In this document: positions 35,157-44,217 of the stretch, in pieces
Layout of the letters: each line of letters opens with the position of its first letter
How positions within the stretch are numbered: the first letter of the stretch is position 1
Program-made: the position numbers and the translations under genes
NCBI RefSeq assembly: GCF_020012125.1
Contig: NZ_JAIFAG010000002.1
Coordinates: 1 to 64,000 of the forward strand
Origin: Hymenobacter psoromatis
GTDB lineage: Bacteria; Bacteroidota; Bacteroidia; Cytophagales; Hymenobacteraceae
Direction of reading: 5' to 3'
DNA: 64,000 nt
Notes under the pieces: model-generated
What the model saw: the letters and a program-made list of their open reading frames with translations, nothing else
The model's database searches: none
Told to the model about the DNA's origin: nothing

Positions 35157-35181
35157 CCCAGATTCGAGGTGCGACAATGGT

Positions 35182-35592
35182 TCAGTCCGTTTCTGTCACC
35201 TCCTGTTGTTCACTCGCTGGAGCTGATGACAGGGCTAGCTGCTGCTGATAGGCCCAATCTTCCGGCGAGAGGATGGCTTGCAAAAAAGCATCCTGGCCCA
35301 GGTCGCGCCGTTCCAAGGCGTGTCGGCGGAGCGGCCAGCTATTTTTGCTCGCTTCGAAGCCAGCACGCACCAAGGCTGCCCGCATCTTCTCGGGCAAGCC
35401 TTCGAGCCAGTCGTGAAAATCGTCTTCCGTCACCTCCCCCTCAGCCTGTTGCTGGTAGCGGTAGCTGGCGTTGCCCAAGCGAAACAGCCGGGCATGATAA
35501 GCCCGTTGTTCGGGTGGGAGTGTCGCCAAAAGGGCCAGCTGCGACTGGTGATATTGGTCGAGGGGGTGGCGAGGTTGCAGGAGTTCTTCCAT
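35182..35592 (-). CDS. TnB passenger, unknown (copy 2 of the small partner)
   Basis: 136 residues, MEELLQPRHPLDQYHQSQLA; near-identical to the 127-residue gene at 30253 except for an extended C-terminal tail (ASEQQEVTETD). Lies 26 bp from the left terminal repeat and 18 bp downstream of its partner. Confidence 0.75.
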   Translation of the reverse strand: MEELLQPRHPLDQYHQSQLALLATLPPEQRAYHARLFRLGNASYRYQQQAEGEVTEDDFHDWLEGLPEKMRAALVRAGFEASKNSWPLRRHALERRDLGQDAFLQAILSPEDWAYQQQLALSSAPASEQQEVTETD

Positions 35593-35610
35593 TGGAAATC
35601 CGCAAAGAAG

Positions 35611-36474
35611 TTAAGCCGCCCGGCCCTGCCGGGCATACGCGCTCAGTACGTCGGGAGCGTCGTAGAGCAGGCCCCCGGCTTCCTCGACTTCCTCCATATC
35701 TACCTGGGGGCTATCGCTGCGCAGCACCTGCCAGACTTGGGCAAAGGCTACGCGTACCGGCGACCACCGCCGGCGGTCATCCGGGTCCAGGTGCACCGAG
35801 CAGGTGAAGCCATCGGCTTCTACGACCAGGTCCTGAACGGTATCGGCCTGTAAATGAAGCACACCAAGCAACACCGGGCCGGCTGGGCTCTCAAAAGCGG
35901 TGGTATGAATCAGGTAGTGGTTGCCGGGGTCCGCCAGGCCCGCTTCCACCGCCGTCAGGACGGCCACCAGGGGGTGTTCCCCGGAGGCAGGGGCGGCCGC
36001 GTAGACTTGGTTGAGGTCAGCCGGGGTGGGATAGCGCTGATAGACCTCCGCGTTATAATAAATAATGGTCTCGGGCCCGTAGTTTACCTCGTCCGCCGTT
36101 TCCTCAACCGGCGAAAGCACCTTCCGACACAGCTGATACAGTTGGGCGAAAGGCACGGTGGCCCGGAAGTGGTCGGCCCATGGCCCAGGGTGGTGGGGTT
36201 CGCCTCGTTCGGGGTAACGGACCAGCTCCGCATCGAAGGCCACGAAATCCGACCCTATTTCCACGTTCGCTACTTCGTCCTGCCGCAGGGCAAACACGGC
36301 GGGAAAGTGCCGAGTGCGCGGGTGATTCGTCCGGTCATAGTAGTGGCCACCGAGCAGGTACGAGATGGTTGGGACGGCCAGGTCCGTGACCAGTTGCTGC
36401 AACAGGGCCGGCAGCTGCGCCGGGTCGGTGGCGTAAACGGGCTGGCCAGGGCCAGCGGAAGCAGTGGGGGACAT
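35611..36474 (-). CDS. TnB passenger, unknown (copy 2)
   Basis: 287 residues from the ATG at 36474 (MSPTASAGPGQPVYATDPAQ). Matches the gene at 29383 throughout; the conserved upstream sequence (GAAAACCCCGCT near 36545) is shared too, so promoter and gene were duplicated together. Function unknown. Confidence 0.75.
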   Translation of the reverse strand: MSPTASAGPGQPVYATDPAQLPALLQQLVTDLAVPTISYLLGGHYYDRTNHPRTRHFPAVFALRQDEVANVEIGSDFVAFDAELVRYPERGEPHHPGPWADHFRATVPFAQLYQLCRKVLSPVEETADEVNYGPETIIYYNAEVYQRYPTPADLNQVYAAAPASGEHPLVAVLTAVEAGLADPGNHYLIHTTAFESPAGPVLLGVLHLQADTVQDLVVEADGFTCSVHLDPDDRRRWSPVRVAFAQVWQVLRSDSPQVDMEEVEEAGGLLYDAPDVLSAYARQGRAA

Positions 36475-36608
36475 AACGAGGAGGCTAGCGCCAGCAAGAT
36501 AAGGCCCTTGCTTTTCCCAGCCGACGCGGACTAACATTCCGGAGCGGGGTTTTCTGCTTCCAGGCTCGGGCGCCCCTAAAAGGGGCTTGGGGCCTACCTA
36601 CGAACCGC

Positions 36609-37229
36609 TCACGGCGCATCGACTGCCTGGCCCTTCGGCAGCAGTGGCTGTTCATTAATCTGGCAACCCGCAAAGCGCAGGATTTTGTAGAGGGTGCGGC
36701 GCGAGCCAATCTCAAAATAAGCCATGAGCTGGCGCGTGGATTGCTGACCGGCTTCGTAGAGTTCCTTGACCGCCGGCGCAATTTTCTGGTAGCGCGGGGC
36801 CAGGCCGGGCGGCCGGCCGCCCTGTCGGCCCCGGGCGCGGGCCGCCTGGAGCCCGGCGTGGGTGCGTTGCACGAGCACGTTGCGCTCGTGCTCGGCCAGG
36901 GCGCAGAAAATCTGGAACACCAGTTGCCCGCCCGGTGAGGTCGTATCGATGGGGTCTTGGAGCGAGATGAGGTGCAGCTGGCGGCGGCTCAAGTCCTCGA
37001 CGACGTCAATTAAGTGCTTGGTGGAGCGGCCCAGCCGGTCCAGCCGCCAGATAACGACGGTGTCGCCGGGGCGGGCGTACGCCAGCAGTTGCGCCCAACT
37101 GGGCTTATGGGCCTGCATGCCGGAAACGGTGTCGGTGAACAGGTGCTCGCAGCCGGCCTGGCGCAGGGCATCCAGTTGCAGGTCCAGCACTTGTTCGCTG
37201 GTGCTGACGCGGGCGTAGCCAAGTTTCAT
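36609..37229 (-). CDS. tnpR: TnB resolvase TnpR (serine recombinase)
   Basis: 206 residues. GYARVSTSEQ carries the catalytic Ser10; VVIWRLDRLGRS and FQIFCALAEHERN are the conserved recombinase blocks; a short C-terminal helix-turn-helix (STRQLMAYFEIGSRRTLYKI) follows a GRQGGRPPGL hinge. Full length. Different subgroup from the recombinase of TnA, so the two transposons are only related through passengers. Confidence 0.95.
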   Translation of the reverse strand: MKLGYARVSTSEQVLDLQLDALRQAGCEHLFTDTVSGMQAHKPSWAQLLAYARPGDTVVIWRLDRLGRSTKHLIDVVEDLSRRQLHLISLQDPIDTTSPGGQLVFQIFCALAEHERNVLVQRTHAGLQAARARGRQGGRPPGLAPRYQKIAPAVKELYEAGQQSTRQLMAYFEIGSRRTLYKILRFAGCQINEQPLLPKGQAVDAP

Positions 37230-37259
37230 GGGGAAAGCGTAGAAGGTGTAGCGGCTCGC

Positions 37260-38033
37260 TTAGGAGGAGGGCAACAAGCGTTTCGTCGCTTCCACAATGG
37301 CTTCGGCCGGCGTGGCCTGTCCGATAACGAGCGTCTGATAGGTGCTTTCAGCGGATTTGTTTGGCGCGGTCAGTTGGCCTACTTCCCAGCCGTGGGGGCC
37401 ATGGCGTAAGAGATAGCCCGCCCGCACTAAGTTCAACAGTAAAGCGGTCTGCTGCTTCGTCAGGGTCAACGGCGGCTCGGCCAGGGCTTCCTGCCAGCGG
37501 TAATAATTCGGCAGTTGCTGGCGCTGCCAAGTGAGGTAGTGGTGCTGCTCCAACCCGATTTCCTGGATGCTGCCGGGCGCTAATTTCCAATCGCCCCGCA
37601 ATAAGCCGTGCTGCCGCAGCTCTTCGCCGATGCTGCTGGGGTGCAGCAGGGGATTGTTGACAACGAAACTATAGCCGCGCTGCAGGCCGGGCTGTTGCTT
37701 ATGCAGGAGCGTGGCCTCGTAGAAGCGGGGGTTGTCTTGCCGGTCCGGCACGACGTAATGGTCCCGGTTATAAAAGAAGGGACCCGCCGGATAATCCGCC
37801 AGGGTGGAAGGCAAATAAGTCACGAGCAGGGCCATATCGGTAACGGAGAGGATGTGCCAGTTTTCACTGACCTCATTCGCATCGGCCGTCGCCCAGTTGG
37901 CAGCAAACTCCAAATCGGCGTCGACTCCCTGCCGGGGCCGGTCCAAGATGATTTTGACTTCAACGGGCCCGCCGGGCCGGCGCACGCGCAGGTCGTATTG
38001 ATTGGTTTGGGCCGTCCAGTCCAGGGTTTCCAT
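37260..38033 (-). CDS. TnB passenger, unknown
   Basis: 257 residues from the ATG at 38033 (METLDWTAQTNQYDLRVRRP); a start 54 bp earlier is also possible. The N-terminal part is beta-rich, the C-terminal part (LTLTKQQTALLLNLVRAGYL) looks like a winged helix. Same strand as tnpR, 30 bp ahead of it, and divergent from tnpA. No family recognised. Confidence 0.65.
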   Translation of the reverse strand: METLDWTAQTNQYDLRVRRPGGPVEVKIILDRPRQGVDADLEFAANWATADANEVSENWHILSVTDMALLVTYLPSTLADYPAGPFFYNRDHYVVPDRQDNPRFYEATLLHKQQPGLQRGYSFVVNNPLLHPSSIGEELRQHGLLRGDWKLAPGSIQEIGLEQHHYLTWQRQQLPNYYRWQEALAEPPLTLTKQQTALLLNLVRAGYLLRHGPHGWEVGQLTAPNKSAESTYQTLVIGQATPAEAIVEATKRLLPSS

Positions 38034-38096
38034 GGGGCACTCGAAATGAAAGTAATCAGATAGGCTTGCGAGAGGCAAGGGCAACAAATCGCTCTC

Positions 38097-38217
38097 GGTG
38101 GTACCGGAAAGAAGCGAAAAGCAAATTTAGGGTATCTTGATTGCGGAAACCAGTTTCAGGTACCGCTTTTTCTTGTACCGGGGGCCAATTGAGCGCTGGG
38201 GCGGGTGGTACCGGAAA
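38097..38217. promoter_or_regulatory. Repeats between divergent genes: candidate operator or res site
   Basis: GGTGGTACCGGAAA occurs at 38097-38110 and 38204-38217 as a direct repeat; further GGTACC/GTACCGG half-copies lie at ~38159 and ~38176. The position between the divergent 257-residue gene and tnpA is where Tn3-type elements keep res sites and promoters. Confidence 0.6.
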
Positions 38218-38245
38218 AGGGACGTTTGTTTACCCCCCCTTTCCT

Positions 38246-41200
38246 ATGGCCCGTACCCTCCCGCTGCTCGACGCGGCTCAGCGTCGCGAGTTTGATTCTC
38301 CCCCCAAGTTCACCACCCCGCAGCGGTCCTTCTTCTTTTCGCTCCCTGAATGGGCCGAGCCGCTCCTGCGCACGATGACTGTTCCGCATATGCGCGGGGG
38401 CTTCCTGTTACAGCTGGGCTACTTTAAGGCCAGCGGGCGCTTCTTTTCCACCGAGCGGTTTGCGGCGGCCGACCGCGCCTACGTGCAGCACCGGTATGCG
38501 CTGGGCGAGGTAGCGTGGCCCCGGTACGAACGCGTGGCCAGCTTCCGGCACCGGACCTTGCTGCTCCACCATTTTGGCGTCGCCTCGTTTGAAGAAGTCC
38601 AGTCGCAGGTGGTGCAGCAGGTCACCCATTTCGCTCGGCAGCAGATGAATCCGGTGGCCGTATTCCGCACGGCGGCCGATTACCTGCTGGCCCACCGTTG
38701 GGAGGTGCCGACCTACGCGGCGTTGGCGGGCGTGGTCACCGAAGCTTTCCGCACCGTGGAGCAGCAGCTGACCACGCAAGTGGCCCACCTGCTGACCCCG
38801 GCGCTGCGCCAGCAACTGGATGCGTTGTTCACCACCGAAGCCGACGAGCCGGCGCACGCCCACCGACCTTACCGGCTGACCACGCTCAAACGCAGCCTGG
38901 AATTGATGCGCCCGGCGGCTATTCGGGCCAACGTGCGGGACTACGCGGTGCTCCAGGCCCTGTTTGCGCAGGTGCAGCCGGTGGTAGCAGCGTTGGACTT
39001 ATCCGAAGAACTGGTGCGCTACTATGCCCGCTACGTGGAGCGGGCGCAGGTATTCCAGGTGCAGCAGCAAACCGACAAGAAATACCTGATGGTGCTCTGC
39101 TTCGTGGTGCAGCAGTATTACCAGGTGGGCGACCTGCTGACGGAGACCCTATTGCAGGCCGTACAAACCCACCGCAATGCGGCCCAGCGGGAAACGCAGG
39201 AGCGCGTGTATCGCCAGCAGCAGGACACGGCGGGCCAGCTGCGGGAACTCCTCGACGGCGTGCTGACCCACGGCACGGCGCTGGTCGAGTTGGAGCAGGT
39301 CGCCTTTTCGTTTGCCCGCACCAACGCGGAAAAAGTCACCGCGCTACTGGGCTGGCTGCAATCCCCGGCCGTGACAGCGTTTGCCCAGTTGCGCCAGACC
39401 GCCCAGCAGCTGCGCAAGGGCGGCGGGGGCAACGTGGCCGGGCCGTACTACCAGGTCGTGGAGGAGCGCTCCCGCGCCCTGCAACACCGACTAAGCGATA
39501 TTCTGCGCTTAGTCCGGTACGAAGGAGTGCTCAATAGCCCCCTGGACCAGGCTCTGGCGCAGTACCGCGACCGGGCCGGGAGCTTGGGCAGCAAGCTCCC
39601 GGCCTCTTTTCTGAAAGCGGCCGAGCGCACGGCCCTGGACCAAGCGGAAAGCACAATTTCCCTCTACAAAGCCTTGCTGGCAGGCCACGTGGCCGACCAG
39701 TTGAAGGCGGGTAAACTCAATCTGGTCCACTCGCTGAGCTACCGGCCCTTCGACACCTATTTGCTCAATGCCACTACCTGGGCCGCCCAGCGAGCGGAAC
39801 TACTGTTTCAAACCAATCTGCTGGACCTAGGGGAGCCCGGTCCTTTCCTGGACGCGCTGCAAGCCAAACTGGCGGCCGCATTCGCCCACACCTTCGAGCG
39901 CCTGAACGCGGGGACCAACCCGGCCGTGCGCAAGCGGGCCGATGGCCGGCCGCGCTTCCTGACCCCGGCCCGGCCGCCGGACGAGGAAGCCCCGGCTCCC
40001 CGGCCCCTGTTTCCTGGCGCGGGCCAGATTTCGCTACACGAAGTGCTGCACACGGTCAATCAGCAATGCCGCTTCACCGACTGCCTCGACCACTGGAGCC
40101 CGCGCCACCGCCCGCCCCGGCCGGCCGACCGGGTGTTCTTTGCCGGCGTCATGGCCTACGGCTGCAACCTGGGCCTGACGCGCATGGCCCACGCCACCAA
40201 GCACGTGGCGCAGTCCACGCTGGAAAACACGGTCAACTGGTACTTCTCGCTCGACAACCTGCGCCGGGCCAACGACGCGGTGCTGGCCCTAATGGGCAAG
40301 CTGCCCATCAGCCGCCTCTTTCAACGCGCCCCCGGCCAGACGCACACTTCGTCAGATGGCCAGAAATACCACGTGGCCGTGGATTCCATTCACGCCACCT
40401 ACTCCTATAAGTACTTCGGGCAGGAAAAAGGCCTCGTGTCGTACGGGTTCCTGGATGACCGGCACCGGCTGTTTTACTCAACCACGTTCACGTCCGCAAC
40501 ACGGGAAGCGCCTTATATGGTCGACGGACTCTTGTATAACGAGGTCGTGGAGTCCACCATTCACAGCACCGATACCCACGGCTTTACTGAGGTCAACTTC
40601 GCCGTGACGTATCTGCTTAAAGTCGCCTTCGCCCCGCGCATTCAATCCTTTCAGGACCAGCAATTCTACGCCTTCGTCGGCATGGCCGTGCCCGACCTGA
40701 CCGCCTACGCCCTGCGGCTAGGCAAGCCGCTGGACCGGGGGCTTATCGAGGCGCAGTGGGAGACCATCCTGCGGCTTATCGTCAGCCTCAAGCAGAAGCA
40801 TGTGACAGCCTCCACCGTGCTCAAGCGCCTTAATTCCTATTCCCAGCACCACCCGCTCTACCTGGCCCTGCGGGAGTTGGGCCGGGCCGTGCGCACCGAG
40901 TTCCTACTGCGTTACATGGACGACCAGGACCTGCGCAAGCGCATCGACGACCAGTTAGACAAGCTCGAAAGCACGCATACCTTCGCCCGGGCCGTGTTCT
41001 ACGGCCAGAACGGCCAGTTTCGCTACGCTGGCAAGGAAGAACAGCAGGTAGCTGATGCCTGCAAACGGTTGGTGCAGAATGTGATTGTGTGCTGGAACTG
41101 CCTCTACCTCAATCAGCAACTCTTTCAGGCTTCGCCGACCGAGCGGCAGGCCCTGGCCGATGTCATCACCCGCATGTCGCCCGTGAGCTGGCAGCATATC

Positions 41201-41317
41201 AATCTGCAAGGTGAGTTCGACTTCTCCGACGAGGCCCTCACGCAGGCATTGCAGTTTGATTTAGACGCGTTGCTGACCGTCGAGTGGGAAACGGATGACC
41301 CAACGCAACCCATGTAA
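38246..41317 (+). CDS. tnpA: Tn3-family transposase TnpA of TnB
   Basis: 1023 residues from the ATG at 38246. The C-terminal DDE domain has Asp704 in TSSDGQKYHV, the second Asp in STDTHGFTE and the Glu in LRELGRAVRTEFLL-type context. Ends GEFDFSDEALTQALQFDLDA, and the stop codon lies inside the right terminal repeat. Intact and probably active. Distant from the transposases at 3499 and 33081. Confidence 0.95.
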   Translation: MARTLPLLDAAQRREFDSPPKFTTPQRSFFFSLPEWAEPLLRTMTVPHMRGGFLLQLGYFKASGRFFSTERFAAADRAYVQHRYALGEVAWPRYERVASFRHRTLLLHHFGVASFEEVQSQVVQQVTHFARQQMNPVAVFRTAADYLLAHRWEVPTYAALAGVVTEAFRTVEQQLTTQVAHLLTPALRQQLDALFTTEADEPAHAHRPYRLTTLKRSLELMRPAAIRANVRDYAVLQALFAQVQPVVAALDLSEELVRYYARYVERAQVFQVQQQTDKKYLMVLCFVVQQYYQVGDLLTETLLQAVQTHRNAAQRETQERVYRQQQDTAGQLRELLDGVLTHGTALVELEQVAFSFARTNAEKVTALLGWLQSPAVTAFAQLRQTAQQLRKGGGGNVAGPYYQVVEERSRALQHRLSDILRLVRYEGVLNSPLDQALAQYRDRAGSLGSKLPASFLKAAERTALDQAESTISLYKALLAGHVADQLKAGKLNLVHSLSYRPFDTYLLNATTWAAQRAELLFQTNLLDLGEPGPFLDALQAKLAAAFAHTFERLNAGTNPAVRKRADGRPRFLTPARPPDEEAPAPRPLFPGAGQISLHEVLHTVNQQCRFTDCLDHWSPRHRPPRPADRVFFAGVMAYGCNLGLTRMAHATKHVAQSTLENTVNWYFSLDNLRRANDAVLALMGKLPISRLFQRAPGQTHTSSDGQKYHVAVDSIHATYSYKYFGQEKGLVSYGFLDDRHRLFYSTTFTSATREAPYMVDGLLYNEVVESTIHSTDTHGFTEVNFAVTYLLKVAFAPRIQSFQDQQFYAFVGMAVPDLTAYALRLGKPLDRGLIEAQWETILRLIVSLKQKHVTASTVLKRLNSYSQHHPLYLALRELGRAVRTEFLLRYMDDQDLRKRIDDQLDKLESTHTFARAVFYGQNGQFRYAGKEEQQVADACKRLVQNVIVCWNCLYLNQQLFQASPTERQALADVITRMSPVSWQHINLQGEFDFSDEALTQALQFDLDALLTVEWETDDPTQPM

Positions 41318-41345
41318 CATTTGTACCAAACTTTTAACCAAGGCC
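41311..41345 (-). repeat. TnB right terminal inverted repeat
   Basis: Exact reverse complement of 35122-35156. Overlaps the tnpA stop and provides the last codons of the truncated SDR gene on the other side. Its outer 19 bases also occur at 1877-1895. Confidence 0.9.
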
Positions 41346-41954
41346 CATCAGCTGGCTCTTGTCCACGACGTCGCCCAGCCGGTCGTTAAGGGGGGTATTG
41401 GCCGCCGGAGCGACGAGCTCAAACACTTGCACGGCTGTTGGTTTGAGCTGCACCCGCAATGATTGAGTGTAGGAGTGAAGCCCTGCTTTGGTGGCCCCGT
41501 ACACCGGCGAAATCGGGAAGGGAGCTAGTGCTAGCCCGGAGTTTACGTTGAGAATGGCGGCGGTTTTTTGGGTTTTGAGGTGCGGAAGAAACTGCTGCAC
41601 CATCCGAATCGGCCCGCTTAGGTTGACCTCTACTTCCTGCGTCACGTCGTGCAACGACAGCGTGGGGTCGTTCAGGTTCAGCTTACGCATTTCCCCCGCG
41701 TTGTTGACGAGGATGTTGAGCGCGGGGAACCGGGCCACCACCTGTGCGTGCAGAGCCGCAATCGCGGCGGGGTCGCGCACATCGCTGCGGAAGGTGTGCA
41801 CTTGCGGCAACTGCTGCTTCGCTTGGTCCAGCCGGGTCTGGTCGCGGCCCGTAATGAGCACCGTGTTGCCCAGAGCCAGTAGCTGCCGGGCAAACTCCAG
41901 GCCTAGGCCGCTGCTGCCGCCAGTTATCAGAGTAGTGTGATGACGTAGTTCCAT
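41334..41954 (-). pseudogene. SDR oxidoreductase, 3' truncated by TnB
   Basis: 206 residues of a short-chain dehydrogenase close to the 276-residue protein at 54529: TGGSSGLGLEFARQLL, NNAGEMRKLNLNDP and SPVYGATKAGLHSY are all shared. The frame runs into the terminal repeat after SQLMG and ends LG-stop, losing about 70 residues. The catalytic Tyr/Lys remain, so residual activity cannot be excluded but stability is doubtful. Confidence 0.85.
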
Positions 41955-42179
41955 AATGGTTTGAGTGGGGTAAAAGGTGATTTTATAACACGCCCCGCCA
42001 CCACTAGGCAGCCGTTCGGGGCAGCAAAGGCATTCGCTGATGAGATTTAACGCCGCTTTTCCCTGGCCTGCCTCGCATGGGCAGGGCAGGAAAGCACGGA
42101 ATGGGGCGTGGCGCCGCCGGATGCCGGGGCGGTGGCTGGGCGCCTGGCCAGCGTCAGCGCTGTCAGGTACGGGTAGCTT

Positions 42180-42764
42180 CTAGGCCAGAGCCAGCAGGGC
42201 CGTGTTCAGTACATCCTGTAGCAGCTGAGGGTCGGAATTGGCCTTGGAAAGCACGCGCAGCCCGTTGAGCACGCTCAGCAGCAGACGGGCCTGCGCCTGG
42301 GGCGGGGCGGTGGGCCGCACTTCGCCGCGCTGCTGGCCCCGGCTCAGGATGGTGGTCAGTAGGGTTTCAAAAAACTGCTGGTACTGGCTTGCTACCGCGT
42401 GGGCCTCGGCATCGTAGGGCACCAGTTCGGTGATGGTGTTCACCATAAAACAGCCTTTTTGCTGCTCGTCCGCGAAGCACAGACCCGCCGTTAGCGCTAG
42501 AATCTGGCGTACGTGGTCGAGCGCCGGGACGTCGGGGTCGGCCGTCAGCGCCGTCAAGTTCTGGTAGGCTTGCTGCTGATACTGGCGCAGGGCCCGCATG
42601 AATAGCTGGTGCTTGTCGCCAAACGTGGCGTAGAGGCTGGCCCGGTTCAGCCCCGTGCCCGCCACCAGGTCTTCCATCGACGTGGCGCTGTACCCCCGGT
42701 GCCAGAACGTGTCGAGCGCCTTTTGCAGCGCTACGGCTTCATCAAACGCGCGGGGACGGGCCAT
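42180..42764 (-). CDS. TetR-family transcriptional repressor
   Basis: 194 residues. N-terminal helix-turn-helix: TSMEDLVAGTGLNRASLYAT with FGDKHQLFMRAL, then a ligand-binding helical domain with the FADEQQKGCFMVNTITEL segment of the TetR_C_16-like group. Lies 166 bp downstream of the SDR gene at 42931 on the same strand. The palindromes ahead of that SDR gene are its likely operator. The equivalent pair occurs again at 51622/52857. Confidence 0.9.
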   Translation of the reverse strand: MARPRAFDEAVALQKALDTFWHRGYSATSMEDLVAGTGLNRASLYATFGDKHQLFMRALRQYQQQAYQNLTALTADPDVPALDHVRQILALTAGLCFADEQQKGCFMVNTITELVPYDAEAHAVASQYQQFFETLLTTILSRGQQRGEVRPTAPPQAQARLLLSVLNGLRVLSKANSDPQLLQDVLNTALLALA

Positions 42765-42930
42765 CAGGCGGTCTTGTCAAATAGTAAACCATGGGGCCGA
42801 AGATACTGTGCCGAAAGAGGTTGTATCACTCGTTGAGGCCGAAAGCTACCCCCACGCGCAGATGCACTGGCGTAGCAGGGGCGGTACTGGGCCAGTGCAT
42901 CTGGCGGACCTCCAAGCCAGGCTCCCGGAG

Positions 42931-43692
42931 CTAAAGCGTAGCGATGCCGCCGCCCGCGATAATTTCCTCGCCCAGCACAAACGACGAATCATCGGACGCC
43001 AGGAAGGTGGCCACCGTGGCAATCTCCTTCGGCTGGCCGACGCGCTTGATGGGTACTACTTCCGCATAGCTGGCGGCCGCCTGCTGCGCGGCTTCGGGCG
43101 ACATCCCAAGCCTAGTGAACATCTTGTGGTTGATGGGCGTGTCTACTGGGCCGGGGCTAAGGACATTCACGCGAATCCGGCGGTCGAGCAGTTCCAGCGA
43201 AAGGTTACGGGCCAGGGCCACCACGGCCGCCTTCGTGGCCGAGTAAACCGAGATGCCGGGAAACGCCCGGTGCGCCGTGGTCGAACCGTTTAAAATGATG
43301 GAGCCCCCGTCGTTGAACAACGGCAACAGCTGCTGCACGGTGAAATAGACGCCTTTGACATTGATGTCGAACTGCGCATCGAAATGCGCCTCGTTAACCT
43401 GGACCAGCGGGGCAGCGTACGAGACGCCGGCGTTGGCAAACAACACGTCGATGCGGGCGTGGTGCGTCTGTACTTGGCCGGCGAGCTGCCGCAAGTCGGT
43501 CATACTTACCGCGTCGGAGACGATGCCGACGGCCGAGCTACCGAGCTGGGCCACGGCTTGCTGCACGGCCGGCGCATTACGGCCGGTGATGACGACCCGC
43601 GCGCCTTCAGCAATAAATTCTTGAGCGGTGGCGAAGCCAATGCCGCTGTTGCCGCCGGTGATGACGGCTACTTTGCCCTGTAAACGATTCAT
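42931..43692 (-). CDS. SDR family oxidoreductase
   Basis: 253 residues from the ATG at 43692. TGGNSGIG, NAGVSYAAP, the Ser of LNGSTTAHRAFP, YSATKAAV and the C-terminal FVLGEEIIAGGGI are the classical SDR landmarks. About the same length and pattern as the gene at 51622. Promoter with paired palindromes lies just upstream. Probably an NADPH-dependent ketone/aldehyde reductase under TetR control; the substrate is unknown. Confidence 0.9.
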   Translation of the reverse strand: MNRLQGKVAVITGGNSGIGFATAQEFIAEGARVVITGRNAPAVQQAVAQLGSSAVGIVSDAVSMTDLRQLAGQVQTHHARIDVLFANAGVSYAAPLVQVNEAHFDAQFDINVKGVYFTVQQLLPLFNDGGSIILNGSTTAHRAFPGISVYSATKAAVVALARNLSLELLDRRIRVNVLSPGPVDTPINHKMFTRLGMSPEAAQQAAASYAEVVPIKRVGQPKEIATVATFLASDDSSFVLGEEIIAGGGIATL

Positions 43693-43709
43693 AAAAGGGA
43701 GATTAATTT

Positions 43710-43764
43710 GGAACAATCGTTCTGCAAACGTACGAGACAATTTTAATAATGGAACAATCATTCT
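43710..43764 (-). promoter_or_regulatory. Promoter with paired TetR-type operators
   Basis: On the minus strand: palindrome AGAATGATTGTTCC (43764-43751), 18 bp, a perfect -7 box TACGTTTG (43732-43725), 1 bp, then AGAACGATTGTTCC (43723-43710), 17 bp before the ATG. The second palindrome would cover the transcription start. Architecture repeated at 51569-51613. Confidence 0.75.
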
Positions 43765-43779
43765 AAAATAAAAACGCAA

Positions 43780-44049
43780 AGGGTACTATTAAGCAAGTAG
43801 GGGTTGTAGATGAATTGTACACGAGGCCGTCATTTTCTTCGAAGTGAGCGGTTATTCTAGGGGCTATTACCACACATCCGGGCACAAACAATAGCGCCAA
43901 TATCTCGAAAATGATTATTTAAGCCCGCGAGCAGCGCAGCCTTAGTACGGGGTCAGCTACGCGGCGCTCGCCCTACTCTCCCGTACAGTGGGGGGCCTCA
44001 CGCGTGCGTTGTGCCGAAGACCTCGCCGCTATGCAAACCCTAGCAAGCA
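43780..44049. other. Intergenic region
   Basis: Nothing coding recognised. It leads into the decayed regulator fragment at 44050. Confidence 0.45.
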
Positions 44050-44195
44050 GGAGCAGGCTTACACTTTGGCGGCCCTAGGCCGCACCGGCGAGCACAGAAG
44101 TAAGGCCTTAGGCGCGGCGACTCGACGTCAACCCCAAGACCTTGGAAACGTGCATGGAAAAGCTAAGACTTCGGCGCACCGGCGCGACGGCGTGA
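44050..44195 (+). pseudogene. NtrC-type regulator, C-terminal Fis-like remnant
   Basis: One frame gives ALGRTGEHRSKALGAA and, after a frameshift near 44110, another gives RRLDVNPKTLETCMEKLRLR and a stop at 44195. Together they match the Fis-type helix-turn-helix at the C-terminus of sigma-54-dependent activators. The central ATPase domain is absent. A decayed fragment. Confidence 0.6.
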
Positions 44196-44217
44196 GGCAA
44201 CAAGCGCGAGCCGCTCT

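Larger units (their letters stand above)
35122..41345 (-). mobile_element. TnB: complete Tn3-family transposon, 6.2 kb
   Basis: Bounded by perfect 35-bp inverted repeats (35122-35156 and 41311-41345) that start GGCCTTGGTTAAAAG rather than GGGG. It holds two passenger genes, tnpR, a 257-residue unknown protein and a full tnpA whose stop lies inside the right repeat. The flanking bases do not form a target duplication, and the two flanks come from different genes (TnA tnpA and an SDR gene), so an adjacent deletion or inversion followed insertion. Confidence 0.85.

Noticed and set aside
35125..35807. Continuation of the TnA transposase frame beyond the TnB end
   Set aside because: The residues after LPLAQAWP come from TnB DNA antisense to its passenger genes and do not match a transposase.
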